64,000 bases of DNA from Intestinimonas sp052065695 (lineage in GTDB: Bacteria > Bacillota > Clostridia > Oscillospirales > Oscillospiraceae), in the NCBI RefSeq assembly GCF_052065695.1, contig NZ_JBQHTM010000009.1, positions 21,530 to 85,529 on the forward strand, given 5' to 3'. Each line of letters opens with the position of its first letter. The stretch's first letter is position 1. Positions 1 through 7,711 of the stretch are shown piece by piece. The notes beneath the pieces were generated by a model. That model had not been told where the DNA came from. It made no database searches and worked only from the letters and a program-made list of their open reading frames with translations. The translations under genes were made by a program, and so were the position numbers.

Positions 1-111
1 GGCTTCGATCTCACCGGACTGGCCCGGGACCAGCTGGGCCTGGAGCTGTTGTGGGCCAAGGAGGGCCTGCCGGAGTACAACGTGGCGGTGGCCGCCTTCC
101 TGACGAGGTGA
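1..111 (+). CDS. C-terminal end of an unidentified protein (partial)
   Basis: The first 111 bases are open in frame 1 and stop with TGA at 109-111, giving a 36-residue C-terminus that ends in AAFLTR. The window cuts off the rest. The stop is only four bases before the ATG of the CYTH gene, so the two are probably cotranscribed. I do not recognise the family from this fragment. Confidence 0.5.
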   Translation, partial: GFDLTGLARDQLGLELLWAKEGLPEYNVAVAAFLTR

Positions 112-115
112 GACC

Positions 116-739
116 ATGGGCACCGAACTGGAGCAGAAATATGTGGTGGATTCCACGCGGCCATGGGCGGTCCAGACCCAACTTATCTCCCAGCTGAGTC
201 GGGCGGGCTATCAGGTGACCTTTGTGGAGGAAAAGCCCCAGCAGGATACCTATTTCGACACCCCCGGGGAGGCCATCCTCAAGGGGGGTGGTTCCTTGCG
301 CCTGCGGGAGAAGGGGGAGAAGCGCCTTCTCTCGGTGAAGTCCATGCTCCGCCGTGAGGGAGGTACTTTCCTGCGGCGGGAGGACGAGCTGGTCCTGAAC
401 GGGGAGGCCGACCCCAGAGCTTTTCTGCGGACCTATCTGCCGGAGGTGGACCTGGAGGCCCTGATGCCAATGGCGGTGGTGGTCAACCTCCGCCGGACCT
501 ACGAGGTGTCCCGGACAGCGGGGGGGCGGTTCGAACTGGCCTTTGACGACGTGACCTATCAGAATCCGGCTACCGGCCGGGAGTGCCGGGAACGTCAGGT
601 GGAGATCGAGGCTCTGTCCGGCACCCAGGCTGATCTGGAGCGGGTAGTGTCCGCACTGCGCCTTTCCGAGCTGCGCCCGGTCTCCGAGTCCAAATACCAG
701 CGGGCCGTGCGGCTCACCACAAAGGCCGTGGAAGGATAG
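116..739 (+). CDS. CYTH domain-containing protein
   Basis: A 207-residue protein whose N-terminus holds the ExExK signature of the CYTH fold (E4, E6, K8). The rest alternates charged strands (RLREKGEKRLLSVK, then a late SESKYQRAV) as in the triphosphate tunnel. The family includes thiamine-triphosphatase, adenylate cyclase class IV and inorganic triphosphatases, which hydrolyse or bind triphosphate with divalent metal in a beta-barrel tunnel. The length is normal for a stand-alone CYTH protein. The exact substrate cannot be told from sequence. It follows the partial upstream gene by 4 bp. Confidence 0.85.
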   Translation: MGTELEQKYVVDSTRPWAVQTQLISQLSRAGYQVTFVEEKPQQDTYFDTPGEAILKGGGSLRLREKGEKRLLSVKSMLRREGGTFLRREDELVLNGEADPRAFLRTYLPEVDLEALMPMAVVVNLRRTYEVSRTAGGRFELAFDDVTYQNPATGRECRERQVEIEALSGTQADLERVVSALRLSELRPVSESKYQRAVRLTTKAVEG

Positions 740-778
740 GTTCCACGAGATTCCATCTTTTTTAGGAGTTGTTCTGTT

Positions 779-949
779 GTGAATAAGATCGTTTTATCCA
801 TTACGGGATTGCTGCTGATTCTGTTTGCCGCAGTCTGCCCGCTTCCTGCCATTCTTTTTGTTTCCGGGATGGTTTGGAGAGGGGTGATTGGTGTGCTCGG
901 CTGTGTGATGCTCGCTTTTGGCATTGTCCGGAGGGCGCATCAGCACTAA
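779..949 (+). CDS. small hydrophobic protein
   Basis: A 56-codon frame that starts with GTG at 779, with an AGGAG ribosome site at 764-768 (10-nt spacing), and stops with TAA at 947-949. The product starts MNKIVLSITG and is almost entirely hydrophobic, with two predicted membrane segments (about residues 4-20 and 24-50) and a short basic tail. I do not recognise a family. The good ribosome site and the neighbouring similar gene support it being real, but it is short. Confidence 0.45.
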   Translation: MNKIVLSITGLLLILFAAVCPLPAILFVSGMVWRGVIGVLGCVMLAFGIVRRAHQH

Positions 950-1023
950 TCTCCCTTTGAAGCGGATCGGAACATGGTGTGCGTAAACAGAGAGACAGCA
1001 GGGTCAAGGTAGGAGGAGCTGTG

Positions 1024-1245
1024 GTGAGACAGAAGATCGCGGGATTCCTGACTTTGGTGGTGACGGGGGCGGCGGCCATCGTCTGGACTGTCAACTGCGT
1101 GGTCCTTGCAGTATATACCCGTCACGACCCGCCCCCGGAGTTCCTGTTGCCCATGAACATCATCTGTGCCGTTCTATTCTGGATTGCTTTTCTGATCCGG
1201 CTCTACGGTTTTGTCAAAAACAGAGGAGAGAAGTCTCAGGAATGA
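1024..1245 (+). CDS. small two-helix membrane protein
   Basis: The frame is open from GTG 979, but AGGAGG at 1011-1016 best serves the GTG at 1024 (7-nt spacing), giving about 73 residues that start MRQKIAGFLT. There are two hydrophobic segments, the first right after the start and the second around NIICAVLFWIAFLI, with a basic C-terminus. No family is recognised. The stop codon runs directly into a strong terminator hairpin. Confidence 0.5.
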   Translation: MRQKIAGFLTLVVTGAAAIVWTVNCVVLAVYTRHDPPPEFLLPMNIICAVLFWIAFLIRLYGFVKNRGEKSQE

Positions 1246-1280
1246 AAAAGTCCCGGCTCCGTGAGGAGTCGGGACTTTTT
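1245..1280. terminator. bidirectional intrinsic terminator
   Basis: AAAAAGTCCCGGCTCC at 1245-1260 pairs with GGAGTCGGGACTTTTT at 1265-1280 around a 4-nt loop. There is a T-run on both strands, so it can end the plus-strand small membrane gene and the converging minus-strand acetyltransferase. Confidence 0.9.
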
Positions 1281-1286
1281 GTGCGT

Positions 1287-1751
1287 TTACAGGTCCTTGA
1301 CCATGATGTTCTCATGGATTCCGGGGAGGATACAGTCGGGCACATAGCCTACCTTCTTGAAGCCCAGAGACTGGTAGAGGTTCTTGGCCCTGGGGTTGAA
1401 GTGGCTCACCAGCAGGGAGCACTTCTTGTAGCCCAGGGAGCGGGAGACGCCGATGAAGGTCTCCAGCAGCACGTGGCCGATGCCCGCGCCCCGGAAGGAC
1501 TTCTTCACTCCCAGCAGGGCCAGGTAGGGAAAGGCGCCGAAGAATCCGGTGGGCTCGATCCACATGCACCCGGCCACCTCGTCCTGGGAAGTGAGGGCGA
1601 TCCACAGCTCGCCCCGGCTGATGGCGGTGGAGAGCTGTTTGTCCAGCCGCCCCTCCTGGGAGAAGTAGTGGTCGTAGAGGGCACTGTCCAGGAAGACCTC
1701 ATGGCAGGCGCTCAGGCGGCTCTCATCCGCCTTGGTGATCCGCACGTTCAT
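1287..1751 (-). CDS. GNAT family N-acetyltransferase
   Basis: A 154-residue protein with the GNAT fold. The acetyl-CoA pyrophosphate-binding stretch is visible as FRGAGIGHVLLETFI, followed by the typical C-terminal NLYQSLGFKKVGYV segment. Such enzymes move an acetyl group from acetyl-CoA to an amine; the acceptor is not predictable here. It sits just downstream (15 bp) of the larger Eis-like acetyltransferase on the same strand and likely shares its transcript. Confidence 0.85.
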   Translation of the reverse strand: MNVRITKADESRLSACHEVFLDSALYDHYFSQEGRLDKQLSTAISRGELWIALTSQDEVAGCMWIEPTGFFGAFPYLALLGVKKSFRGAGIGHVLLETFIGVSRSLGYKKCSLLVSHFNPRAKNLYQSLGFKKVGYVPDCILPGIHENIMVKDL

Positions 1752-1766
1752 GGACGCACCTCCGGC

Positions 1767-2999
1767 TCAGAAATAAGTATAGTTCTTGGGTTTGACGCTC
1801 CAGCCGATGGCCTTTTGGATGTCGTCGGCGTAGCTGGGGTCGCTGAGCTGCATGCGGTCGTAGGCCAAAAATTCCCTCAGGGGGATGGCACCCATCACCA
1901 GGGAGGAGAGGTCGGCGATGGGGGTGGAGAGGGTGACGTTGGGCTCGCCCTTGTCCACAAGGGTCACCCTGTCCCCCTCCACCTTCAGCAGGAAGGTGCC
2001 GTCGTTGTGGGAGAGGAAGGTATCCCGGACCTGGAGGGCCAGGGTGAAGGGCCGGGAGACCGGCGACTCACAGTGGGTCTGGACGGCGAAATACTGCTTC
2101 ACGTCAAAGATGCGGACCATGTAGCCCATGGTCTTGCGGCCGATCTCGTGGATGCAGCCGTCGTGGGCCCGGTTCTCACCGGTGTCGGGATTCTTGAACA
2201 TGACGTGGAGGTACTCGTCGGGGGAGAAGATGCGTACCCGTTCGATCTGGTCCACCTGGGAGGCGAAGAAGGTCATGAACTGCTTGAGGGTGTCCACGTC
2301 TTCCCAGATCATCTCCCGGACCATCAGGTCGTGGTACATGTCGGTGTAGTGGTCCACCTCCACGAACTCGAAGGTGAGGTAGCCGGTGATCCGGCCCTCC
2401 CGGCGGCAGATGACCACATAGGGCATGTCGAAGATGCGGTGGGGGTCCATGTAGTGGTGGACCGTGGCGCCGTTGGTCTTCTCGGCCCAAGCGCGGTAAA
2501 AGCGCAGGACCTCCTCCTTGTCGTTGGGGCCGGCGTAGGAGAGGCCGGACTTGTCCCCGAAGGAACGGATCATACTGGGTTTGGGCTGGTAGAGGATGCT
2601 CTCGTTGCAGTACCCGTAGCCCATCTTCCGATAGAAGGAGGGCATGAAGGGGTGCAGACAGCCGATGGCTGTACCGAGCTTTTGGTAATACCCCATGAGG
2701 ACGCGGAGCATGGTCATGGCCGTGTGCTCCTTCTTCCGGAGGAAGTTGGTGGACACATAGGCCGCCGCTCCCATGGGCATCATCACACCTCTGACATTGA
2801 GGGTGAAATCCATCATCAGGATGGAACCCACCAGGGTCCCATCGTCGTCAAAACAGCCGAGGTAGCGTCCCTCGTCCGGCTGGTACAGCTCGCTTTCCAT
2901 GTTCCGAAGGAGAGAATCCGGCGTCTTGGACGGGAAGGCGCTCACCACGTTGCGGGCGAGTTGATCTCGTTCGGAGGGAAGAACGAACCTGATTTCCAT
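1767..2999 (-). CDS. Eis-like GNAT acetyltransferase with SCP2-type C-terminus
   Basis: I place the start at ATG 2999, preceded by AAAGGAG on the minus strand. The frame stays open further upstream to 3290, but that part lies in the promoter region. The 410-residue protein begins MEIRFVLPSERDQ and has an N-terminal GNAT domain (MGAAAYVSTNFLRKKEHTAMTML, then GYYQKLGTAIGCLHPF). A second GNAT-like half and a C-terminal sterol-carrier-like domain follow. This is the layout of the Eis family, which acetylates amines including some aminoglycosides. Substrate unknown. Confidence 0.8.
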   Translation of the reverse strand: MEIRFVLPSERDQLARNVVSAFPSKTPDSLLRNMESELYQPDEGRYLGCFDDDGTLVGSILMMDFTLNVRGVMMPMGAAAYVSTNFLRKKEHTAMTMLRVLMGYYQKLGTAIGCLHPFMPSFYRKMGYGYCNESILYQPKPSMIRSFGDKSGLSYAGPNDKEEVLRFYRAWAEKTNGATVHHYMDPHRIFDMPYVVICRREGRITGYLTFEFVEVDHYTDMYHDLMVREMIWEDVDTLKQFMTFFASQVDQIERVRIFSPDEYLHVMFKNPDTGENRAHDGCIHEIGRKTMGYMVRIFDVKQYFAVQTHCESPVSRPFTLALQVRDTFLSHNDGTFLLKVEGDRVTLVDKGEPNVTLSTPIADLSSLVMGAIPLREFLAYDRMQLSDPSYADDIQKAIGWSVKPKNYTYF

Positions 3000-3137
3000 T
3001 GATACACTCCTTTGCTGGTAACGCGGGGAAAAGAGAATAACAACCAGACCCTGCCCGCAAACGCTGGCAAGGCCTGCCCATTTTGTTCTGCTGGAGGCCG
3101 GCTGGACGACCTCCGCGCACCTGCTTTGACAGCCTAT

Positions 3138-3166
3138 ATTATCGCAGGCTTTCTCCGGGTTGTCAA
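3138..3166 (-). promoter_or_regulatory. promoter for the Eis-like gene
   Basis: On the minus strand, TTGACA (plus-strand TGTCAA 3161-3166) is followed after 17 nt by GATAAT (plus-strand ATTATC 3138-3143). It would give a leader of about 130 nt before the Eis-like start at 2999. It lies back to back with the eutG promoter. Confidence 0.7.
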
Positions 3167-3217
3167 ACCGTTTTTTTACAGATATAACAAAAGCAGAAGG
3201 TGGTTGAGAGAAAAAAC

Positions 3218-3246
3218 TTGACAAAAAGCCTTTGACGTCGTAAAAT
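3218..3246 (+). promoter_or_regulatory. eutG promoter
   Basis: TTGACA at 3218-3223, 17-nt spacer, TAAAAT at 3241-3246. Transcription would start near 3253, just before the paired hairpins and terminator of the eutG leader. The eutS promoter has the same boxes and spacing. Confidence 0.75.
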
Positions 3247-3262
3247 TGCCATAGCTGGAATT

Positions 3263-3361
3263 CGTCTGCGAAGCAGTGGGCGATCAGCAAAGGAATGGAT
3301 GCGAAGCAGCGTCCTGAACGGGGAATCGATGTGATTTATCCTGCGTTCAGGGCGCTTTTTG
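3263..3361 (+). promoter_or_regulatory. eutG leader: ANTAR (EutV)-type dual hairpin plus terminator
   Basis: P1 is CGTCTGC-GAAGCA-GTGGGCG at 3263-3282 (7 bp, three G-U pairs). P2 is GGATGC-GAAGCA-GCGTCC at 3297-3314 (6 bp). Both have the identical six-base loop GAAGCA. The 3' arm of P2 (3309-3314) is also the start of a 12-bp terminator stem: GCGTCCTGAACG 3309-3320 with CGTTCAGGGCGC 3344-3355, then TTTTTT. P2 and the terminator exclude each other. This is the arrangement of EutV antitermination sites, in which phosphorylated EutV holds P1/P2 and prevents termination. The structure is read directly; protein binding is inferred. Confidence 0.8.
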
Positions 3362-3417
3362 TTTTCGGCGGTGCCGGACAGGGCACCGGCCAACGGGAAA
3401 GGAGCGAAGAGCGCATT

Positions 3418-4551
3418 ATGAACTCCTTCAGCGTGCGTACTAGGATCATGACAGGGGGCGGTTTGGAGACCCTCGCCCCCAAACTGCACCGGGTATTTAT
3501 CGTCACCGATGGCTTTATGTCCTCCAGCGGAAAGGTGAGCTATATCACCGATGAGCTGGACAAGGCAGGGGCGGAGTACCGCATTTTTGACAAGGTAAAG
3601 GCCGACCCCGACATCGCCACCGTCACCAAGGGTGTGGACACCATTCTGGAATTCAAGCCCGACGCCGTCATCGCCTTCGGCGGCGGCTCTCCTATCGATG
3701 CGGCCAAGGCCATCGTATTCTTCGCGGCCAAGGCCTGCGATATGCGGGACTGCCAGTTCATCGCGGTGCCCACAACCAGCGGCACCGGCTCCGAGGTGAG
3801 CCGCTTTGCCGTCATCACCGATCCGGAGAAGGAGGTCAAGTACCCCCTGGTGGAGGACAGCCTCCTGCCCGATGTGGCTATTCTGGACGCCGTGCTTACC
3901 GCCAGCGTGCCTCCCTCTGTCACCGCTGACACCGGCATCGACGTTTTCACCCACGCGGTAGAGGCCCTGGTGTCCACCGCCGCCAACGACTTCTCCGACG
4001 CGGCGGCTGAAAAATCCATCAAGCTGGTGCGCAAGCACCTGCTTACTGCCTACCGTGAGTCGGAGAATATGGAGGCACGTCAGGGCATGCACAATGCCTC
4101 CTGCCTGGCCGGTATCGCCTTCTCCAACTCCGGCCTGGGCCTCAATCACGGTATGGCCCACGCTCTGGGCGCCCGGTTCCACATCCCCCACGGCCGGGCC
4201 AACGGCATCCTGCTCCCCTATGTGATGAGCTTCAACGCCGGCTGCGCCGAGAGCCTTACCCCTGTGGCCAAGCGGTATGCCAAGATCGCCCGCCTGCTGG
4301 GCCTGGAGAGCTCCAGCGTCCGCCAGAGCGCCCTCAATCTCATCCGCACCGCCCGGAAGTACGTGGAGCAGTTCCACATCCCCTCCAGCATCCAGGTTGC
4401 CGGCGTGAACAAAGAGGAATTTGAGGCCGAGCTGGATGCTATGGCGGAGGCCGCCCTGGCCGACCGCTGCACCGCCACTAATCCCAGGCCCTGCACCAAG
4501 GAGGATATTCTCCAGGTGTTCCGGAAAGCCTATATCGGGAAGCTGCCCTAA
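3418..4551 (+). CDS. eutG: EutG, iron-containing alcohol dehydrogenase
   Basis: The start is ATG 3418 (MNSFSVRTRI), after AAAGGAG at 3398-3404. The frame is open from 3295, but that would run through the leader terminator. The 377-residue protein is a type III Fe-alcohol dehydrogenase with the dinucleotide motif FGGGSPIDAAK, the PTTSGTGSE segment, and metal histidines in DVFTHAVEAL and LNHGMAHALGARFHIPHG. In eut metabolism it reduces acetaldehyde to ethanol and regenerates NAD+ inside the microcompartment. It has its own promoter and leader, ahead of the main eut operon. Confidence 0.9.
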   Translation: MNSFSVRTRIMTGGGLETLAPKLHRVFIVTDGFMSSSGKVSYITDELDKAGAEYRIFDKVKADPDIATVTKGVDTILEFKPDAVIAFGGGSPIDAAKAIVFFAAKACDMRDCQFIAVPTTSGTGSEVSRFAVITDPEKEVKYPLVEDSLLPDVAILDAVLTASVPPSVTADTGIDVFTHAVEALVSTAANDFSDAAAEKSIKLVRKHLLTAYRESENMEARQGMHNASCLAGIAFSNSGLGLNHGMAHALGARFHIPHGRANGILLPYVMSFNAGCAESLTPVAKRYAKIARLLGLESSSVRQSALNLIRTARKYVEQFHIPSSIQVAGVNKEEFEAELDAMAEAALADRCTATNPRPCTKEDILQVFRKAYIGKLP

Positions 4552-4554
4552 AGG

Positions 4555-4591
4555 TTTCAGCCGCGGCCGGTAGTGCCGGCCGCGGCTGAAA
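4555..4591 (+). terminator. strong hairpin after eutG
   Basis: A 16-bp GC-rich perfect hairpin: TTTCAGCCGCGGCCGG (4555-4570), loop TAGTG, then its complement (4576-4591). No U-tract follows on the plus strand, so it may be a weak terminator or an RNA 3'-end stabiliser separating eutG from the eutS transcript. Confidence 0.6.
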
Positions 4592-4604
4592 GAAGAGAAA
4601 AGCA

Positions 4605-4633
4605 TTGACAATGCCGCTTTTGGCTGATAAAAT
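4605..4633 (+). promoter_or_regulatory. eutS operon promoter
   Basis: TTGACA 4605-4610, 17-nt spacer, TAAAAT 4628-4633, the same boxes as the eutG promoter. A second weaker match (TTGATG, 18 nt, TATAAA) lies about 35 nt downstream. The transcript then enters the eutS antiterminator region. Confidence 0.7.
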
Positions 4634-4724
4634 ATGCAAAAAGCATTGATGCGATTTCAGATGCTTTTGTATAAAAGTGGCGGAAGGTGCGCCGTTAGTG
4701 CCGGAAGCAGCGCGGATCGATAGG

Positions 4725-4803
4725 AAACGCAGGTGTTTGAGCCGAGCGATGGAGCTCCCAGGGATTGATGCTGAAAAAGATTGATCCTTTGGGAGCTTTT
4801 TTG
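4725..4803 (+). promoter_or_regulatory. eutS leader: ANTAR (EutV)-type dual hairpin plus terminator
   Basis: P1 is AAAC-GCAGGT-GTTT at 4725-4738. P2 is GAGC-GATGGA-GCTC at 4744-4757, only 5 nt later. P2 as AGCGATGGAGCTC differs at one position from the EutV-site consensus I recall (AGCAANGRRGCUY). The 3' arm of P2 is shared with a terminator whose AGCTCCCA (4753-4760) pairs with TGGGAGCT (4790-4797), extended by GGGAT/ATCCT and followed by a run of Ts. Formation of P2 therefore destroys the terminator. P1 has an unusual loop sequence and is the weaker call. Confidence 0.75.
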
Positions 4804-4842
4804 TCAGGTGATACCGCTGCTCATGGAAGGATGGTGAGCGCC

Positions 4843-5193
4843 GTGATCGAATTGGACGAGAAAAAACGAATTATTCAGGAATTTGTCCCCGGCAAGCAGG
4901 TGACACTGTGCCATGTGATCGCCAGCCCGGACGACTCCCTCTATACAAAGCTGGGGCTGATCGACGCCAGGGGTGCCATCGGCATCATGACCATCACCCC
5001 CAGTGAGGCCGCCATGATCGCTGCCGATGTGTCCACCAAGGCCGCAGCGGTGGAGATCGGTTTCGTGGACCGGTTCAACGGTTCCCTGGTCATCACCGGT
5101 GATGTGGCCGCTGTGGAGGCCGCCCTCCACAGCGTGATGCAGGTGCTGTGTGACATGATGGGCTACAGCCCCACGCCTATGACTAAGACCTGA
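4843..5193 (+). CDS. eutS: EutS, BMC shell protein
   Basis: Several in-frame starts exist (4765, 4831 ATG, 4834 GTG, 4843 GTG). The first lies inside the leader terminator and can be excluded. GTG 4843 gives 116 residues starting MIELDEKKRIIQEFVPGKQVTL, which fits the usual EutS length of about 111 and its conserved N-terminus. ATG 4831 is the alternative. EutS is a circularly permuted BMC-domain hexamer thought to introduce bends or edges in the shell. It is the first gene of the main eut operon and is 11 bp ahead of eutP. Confidence 0.85.
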   Translation: MIELDEKKRIIQEFVPGKQVTLCHVIASPDDSLYTKLGLIDARGAIGIMTITPSEAAMIAADVSTKAAAVEIGFVDRFNGSLVITGDVAAVEAALHSVMQVLCDMMGYSPTPMTKT

Positions 5194-5204
5194 GGCCGCA
5201 CGAG

Positions 5205-5651
5205 ATGGAAGGACGAAAAAAACGTATGATCCTCATCGGCCGCTCGGCGGCGGGGAAGACCACCCTGTGCCAGCGGATCAATCATGAGGACTTGACTTAT
5301 CACAAGACCCAGACGGTACAGGTCATCAATCAGACCATGATCGACACGCCGGGAGAATATTTGGAGCGCCGGTATTTTCGGGGCGCTTTGATGGTAACGG
5401 CGGCAGACGCGGACGTCATCGTTTTTGTCCAGGATGCCACGGAGGACGGGACCATGTTTCCCCCAGCCTATAATAGCCAGTTTGCCAAGCCCGCCCTTGG
5501 TGTGGTGACCAAATGTGACATTGCCACGCCGGAGCAGGTGGAACGCGCCAAGCAATATCTGCGTATGGCGGGGGCCAGCCAGATGTTCGTGACCAGCAGC
5601 GTCAGCGGCGAGGGAGTCGATGAGCTGCTGCGGTTCCTGGGGTACTTGTAG
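5205..5651 (+). CDS. eutP: EutP, P-loop NTPase / acetate-kinase-like
   Basis: A 148-residue protein with a Walker A loop GRSAAGKTT at about residues 11-19, the switch segment IDTPGEY and VTKCD as the G4-like base-recognition motif. This is typical of the EutP/PduV family. In Salmonella, EutP has been described as an acetate kinase; other family members are thought to place or tether the microcompartment. No eutD phosphotransacetylase is visible in this locus, so the acetyl-phosphate branch is unclear. Length and position between eutS and eutV are standard. Confidence 0.9.
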   Translation: MEGRKKRMILIGRSAAGKTTLCQRINHEDLTYHKTQTVQVINQTMIDTPGEYLERRYFRGALMVTAADADVIVFVQDATEDGTMFPPAYNSQFAKPALGVVTKCDIATPEQVERAKQYLRMAGASQMFVTSSVSGEGVDELLRFLGYL

Positions 5652-5692
5652 CGGGCGGACGGACGCCGGCACAGCAAGGAGGAAGAAGTGGA

Positions 5693-6280
5693 ATGTACAA
5701 GGACGGGATCCGGGTGGTCATCGCCGACGATGAACCCATCACCCGAATGGACTTGAAAGAACTGCTGGCGGAAGAGGGCTATCAGGTGGTCGGAGAGGCC
5801 GCCGACGGCTTTGACGCTGTGGAGGTCTGCAAGCAGTGCCGGCCCGACCTGGTGCTCATGGATATCAAGATGCCTCTGCTGGATGGCCTGTCCGCAGCCA
5901 AGATCGTATATGAAGAAAACCTGGCTGACACGGTGATGATGCTCACGGCGTACAGTGAGCGGGAATTCGTGGATCAGGCCAAAGATATTGGGGTGGCCGG
6001 TTACCTGGTCAAACCCATCGACGAGAAATCCCTGGTCCCCAGCATTGAGCTGGCGGTGGCCCGCAGCAAGGACATGAAGAAGCTCCGAAAGGATATGCAG
6101 AAGGTGTCTGAGCGGCTGGAGAACCGCAGTATCATCGAGAAGGCCAAAGGTCAGGTCATGGCCCAGGAGGGCATGACCGAACAGGACGCCTACGACTACA
6201 TCCGGAAGCTCAGCCAGACAAAGAACCTGTCCATGCGCCGGGTAGCCGAGATCATCTTGATGAAGTCCGGGGGTCAGTGA
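5693..6280 (+). CDS. eutV: EutV, ANTAR response regulator (antiterminator)
   Basis: A 195-residue protein with an N-terminal receiver domain: acidic pocket around DDE at 11-13, phosphoacceptor D in VLMDIKMP near residue 57, and K in LVKPID near 107. A coiled linker leads to a C-terminal ANTAR domain (ENRSIIEKAKGQVMAQEGMT through SMRRVAEIIL). Phosphorylated EutV dimerises and binds paired hexaloop hairpins in leader RNA to block terminators. Three such leaders are present in this window. It precedes its kinase eutW by 3 bp. Confidence 0.95.
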   Translation: MYKDGIRVVIADDEPITRMDLKELLAEEGYQVVGEAADGFDAVEVCKQCRPDLVLMDIKMPLLDGLSAAKIVYEENLADTVMMLTAYSEREFVDQAKDIGVAGYLVKPIDEKSLVPSIELAVARSKDMKKLRKDMQKVSERLENRSIIEKAKGQVMAQEGMTEQDAYDYIRKLSQTKNLSMRRVAEIILMKSGGQ

Positions 6281-6283
6281 GAG

Positions 6284-7711
6284 ATGGACATCATCTGGGA
6301 GCTGTGCAAAAAATATACGGACCTCACAGAGGAGGAGATTGCCACCATACAGGGTATGAGTGCGGTGCTCCAACCCTTGGCCAACCTGGAGGATGCCGAT
6401 ATTTTTATCGACTGCCCCTCCTGGGATGGAGACGCGATCGTTGTGGCCGAGGCGAAGCCCTCCTATGTACCGTCCTCCTATAAAAAGACCGTGGTGGGCC
6501 TGCTGGCCCGGAAGGAAAACGAGCCCGCAGTGGCCCGGACCTTCCGGTTGGGGGTGGCCACCAAACAGATGAAGGCCGTGACCCAGGAGAATGGCCGCAC
6601 CATCCAGTCGGTGGAACCCATCAAGAACACCGCCGGCGACCGGGTCATTGGCGTGCTCATCCGGGAGCAGCGGGTGGATGAGCAGCGGCAGATCAGCGAG
6701 CGGCTCCATTTTTCCGAGCAGAGCTACGAGCAGATCGCCAACGCCCTGAGCCACATGGTGGGCAGCAACAACTGGCTCACCGAGTGTATTGACGAGGCGC
6801 TGCTGATGGTGGATCGGACAGGCGTTGTAGCCTTCCGGAACTCCCTGGCTCGGGACCTCTACCGTCAACTGGGATACATAGAGGACCCGCTGGGTCAGGT
6901 CTACGAGAATGTGCGCCTGGTAGACTCGGTGGATGATACCGACCAGTCGGGCTACTCGGTCATCGAGATCACCGTGGGCCGGCACAGCCTTTCCGTGAAA
7001 CATATCCAGCTGGAGAGTGAAGACATGGCCTTTGCCGTGGTCATCCAGGACAACACCTGGAAGAAAGAACAGGAAAAGGCCCTGATCCTTAAATCGGTGG
7101 CCATCAAGGAGATGCATCACCGGGTTAAGAACAATCTCCAGACCATCGCCAGCCTCCTGCGGCTCCAGGTCCGGCGCTCAGACAACGAGGAGACCCGGAA
7201 GGTTCTGGGCGAGAGTATGAACCGCATCCTCTCCATCGCCACCACCCATGAGCTGCTGGCACAGAGCGGTGTGGACCAGGTAAAGATCGGTGAGGTCATC
7301 CTCAATATCAAAAATAATACCGTCCGCTACTTTGCCCGTCCTCACTTCGACGTGAACATCACCCTGGAGGGGGACGATTTCAAGGTAGATTCCGATATTG
7401 CCACCTCGGTGGCCCTCATCATCAACGAGCTGCTGCAGAATTCCCTTCAGTACGCCTTCCAGGACCGGGAGAGCGGGCTGATCCGCATTGTGGTGACCCG
7501 CGGGGAGCTGTATTCCCGCATCGAGGTCATCGATAACGGCAGCGGCTATGATGTGGAGAACGTCCGCACCGACCGGCTGGGCCTGTCCATCGTCCAGACC
7601 ATGGTGAAGGATAAGCTCCGGGGGAATCTGGGCGTGGAGTCGGGACCGGGCGGGACCCATGTGACCTTTGACTTCAAAAATCAAATCGTAGACGCGGCCA
7701 GTGTGACGTAA
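6284..7711 (+). CDS. eutW: EutW, sensor histidine kinase
   Basis: A 475-residue soluble kinase without membrane segments. The N-terminal 280 residues form the sensor (including a PAS-like part around ECIDEALLMVDRTGVVAFRN). A HisKA_2-type dimerisation box, KEMHHRVKNNLQT, contains the phosphorylated His. The HATPase carries an N box in LIINELLQNSLQYAF and a G box in RLGLSIVQTMV. In enterococci and Listeria this kinase senses ethanolamine and phosphorylates EutV. The stop codon lies inside P1 of the eutA leader hairpins. Confidence 0.95.
   Translation: MDIIWELCKKYTDLTEEEIATIQGMSAVLQPLANLEDADIFIDCPSWDGDAIVVAEAKPSYVPSSYKKTVVGLLARKENEPAVARTFRLGVATKQMKAVTQENGRTIQSVEPIKNTAGDRVIGVLIREQRVDEQRQISERLHFSEQSYEQIANALSHMVGSNNWLTECIDEALLMVDRTGVVAFRNSLARDLYRQLGYIEDPLGQVYENVRLVDSVDDTDQSGYSVIEITVGRHSLSVKHIQLESEDMAFAVVIQDNTWKKEQEKALILKSVAIKEMHHRVKNNLQTIASLLRLQVRRSDNEETRKVLGESMNRILSIATTHELLAQSGVDQVKIGEVILNIKNNTVRYFARPHFDVNITLEGDDFKVDSDIATSVALIINELLQNSLQYAFQDRESGLIRIVVTRGELYSRIEVIDNGSGYDVENVRTDRLGLSIVQTMVKDKLRGNLGVESGPGGTHVTFDFKNQIVDAASVT

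Noticed and set aside
1242..3002. A 586-codon plus-strand open frame
   Set aside because: It is antisense to the two acetyltransferase genes, has low-complexity Gly/His/Val composition, and arises from GC-rich codon bias on the opposite strand.
3163..4611. A 482-codon minus-strand frame over eutG
   Set aside because: Shadow of eutG. It crosses the eutG promoter, the leader terminator and the 4555 hairpin, and its composition is non-protein-like.
4765..4842. Longer N-terminus for EutS
   Set aside because: The extra codons lie inside the leader terminator, and the family is about 111-116 residues long.
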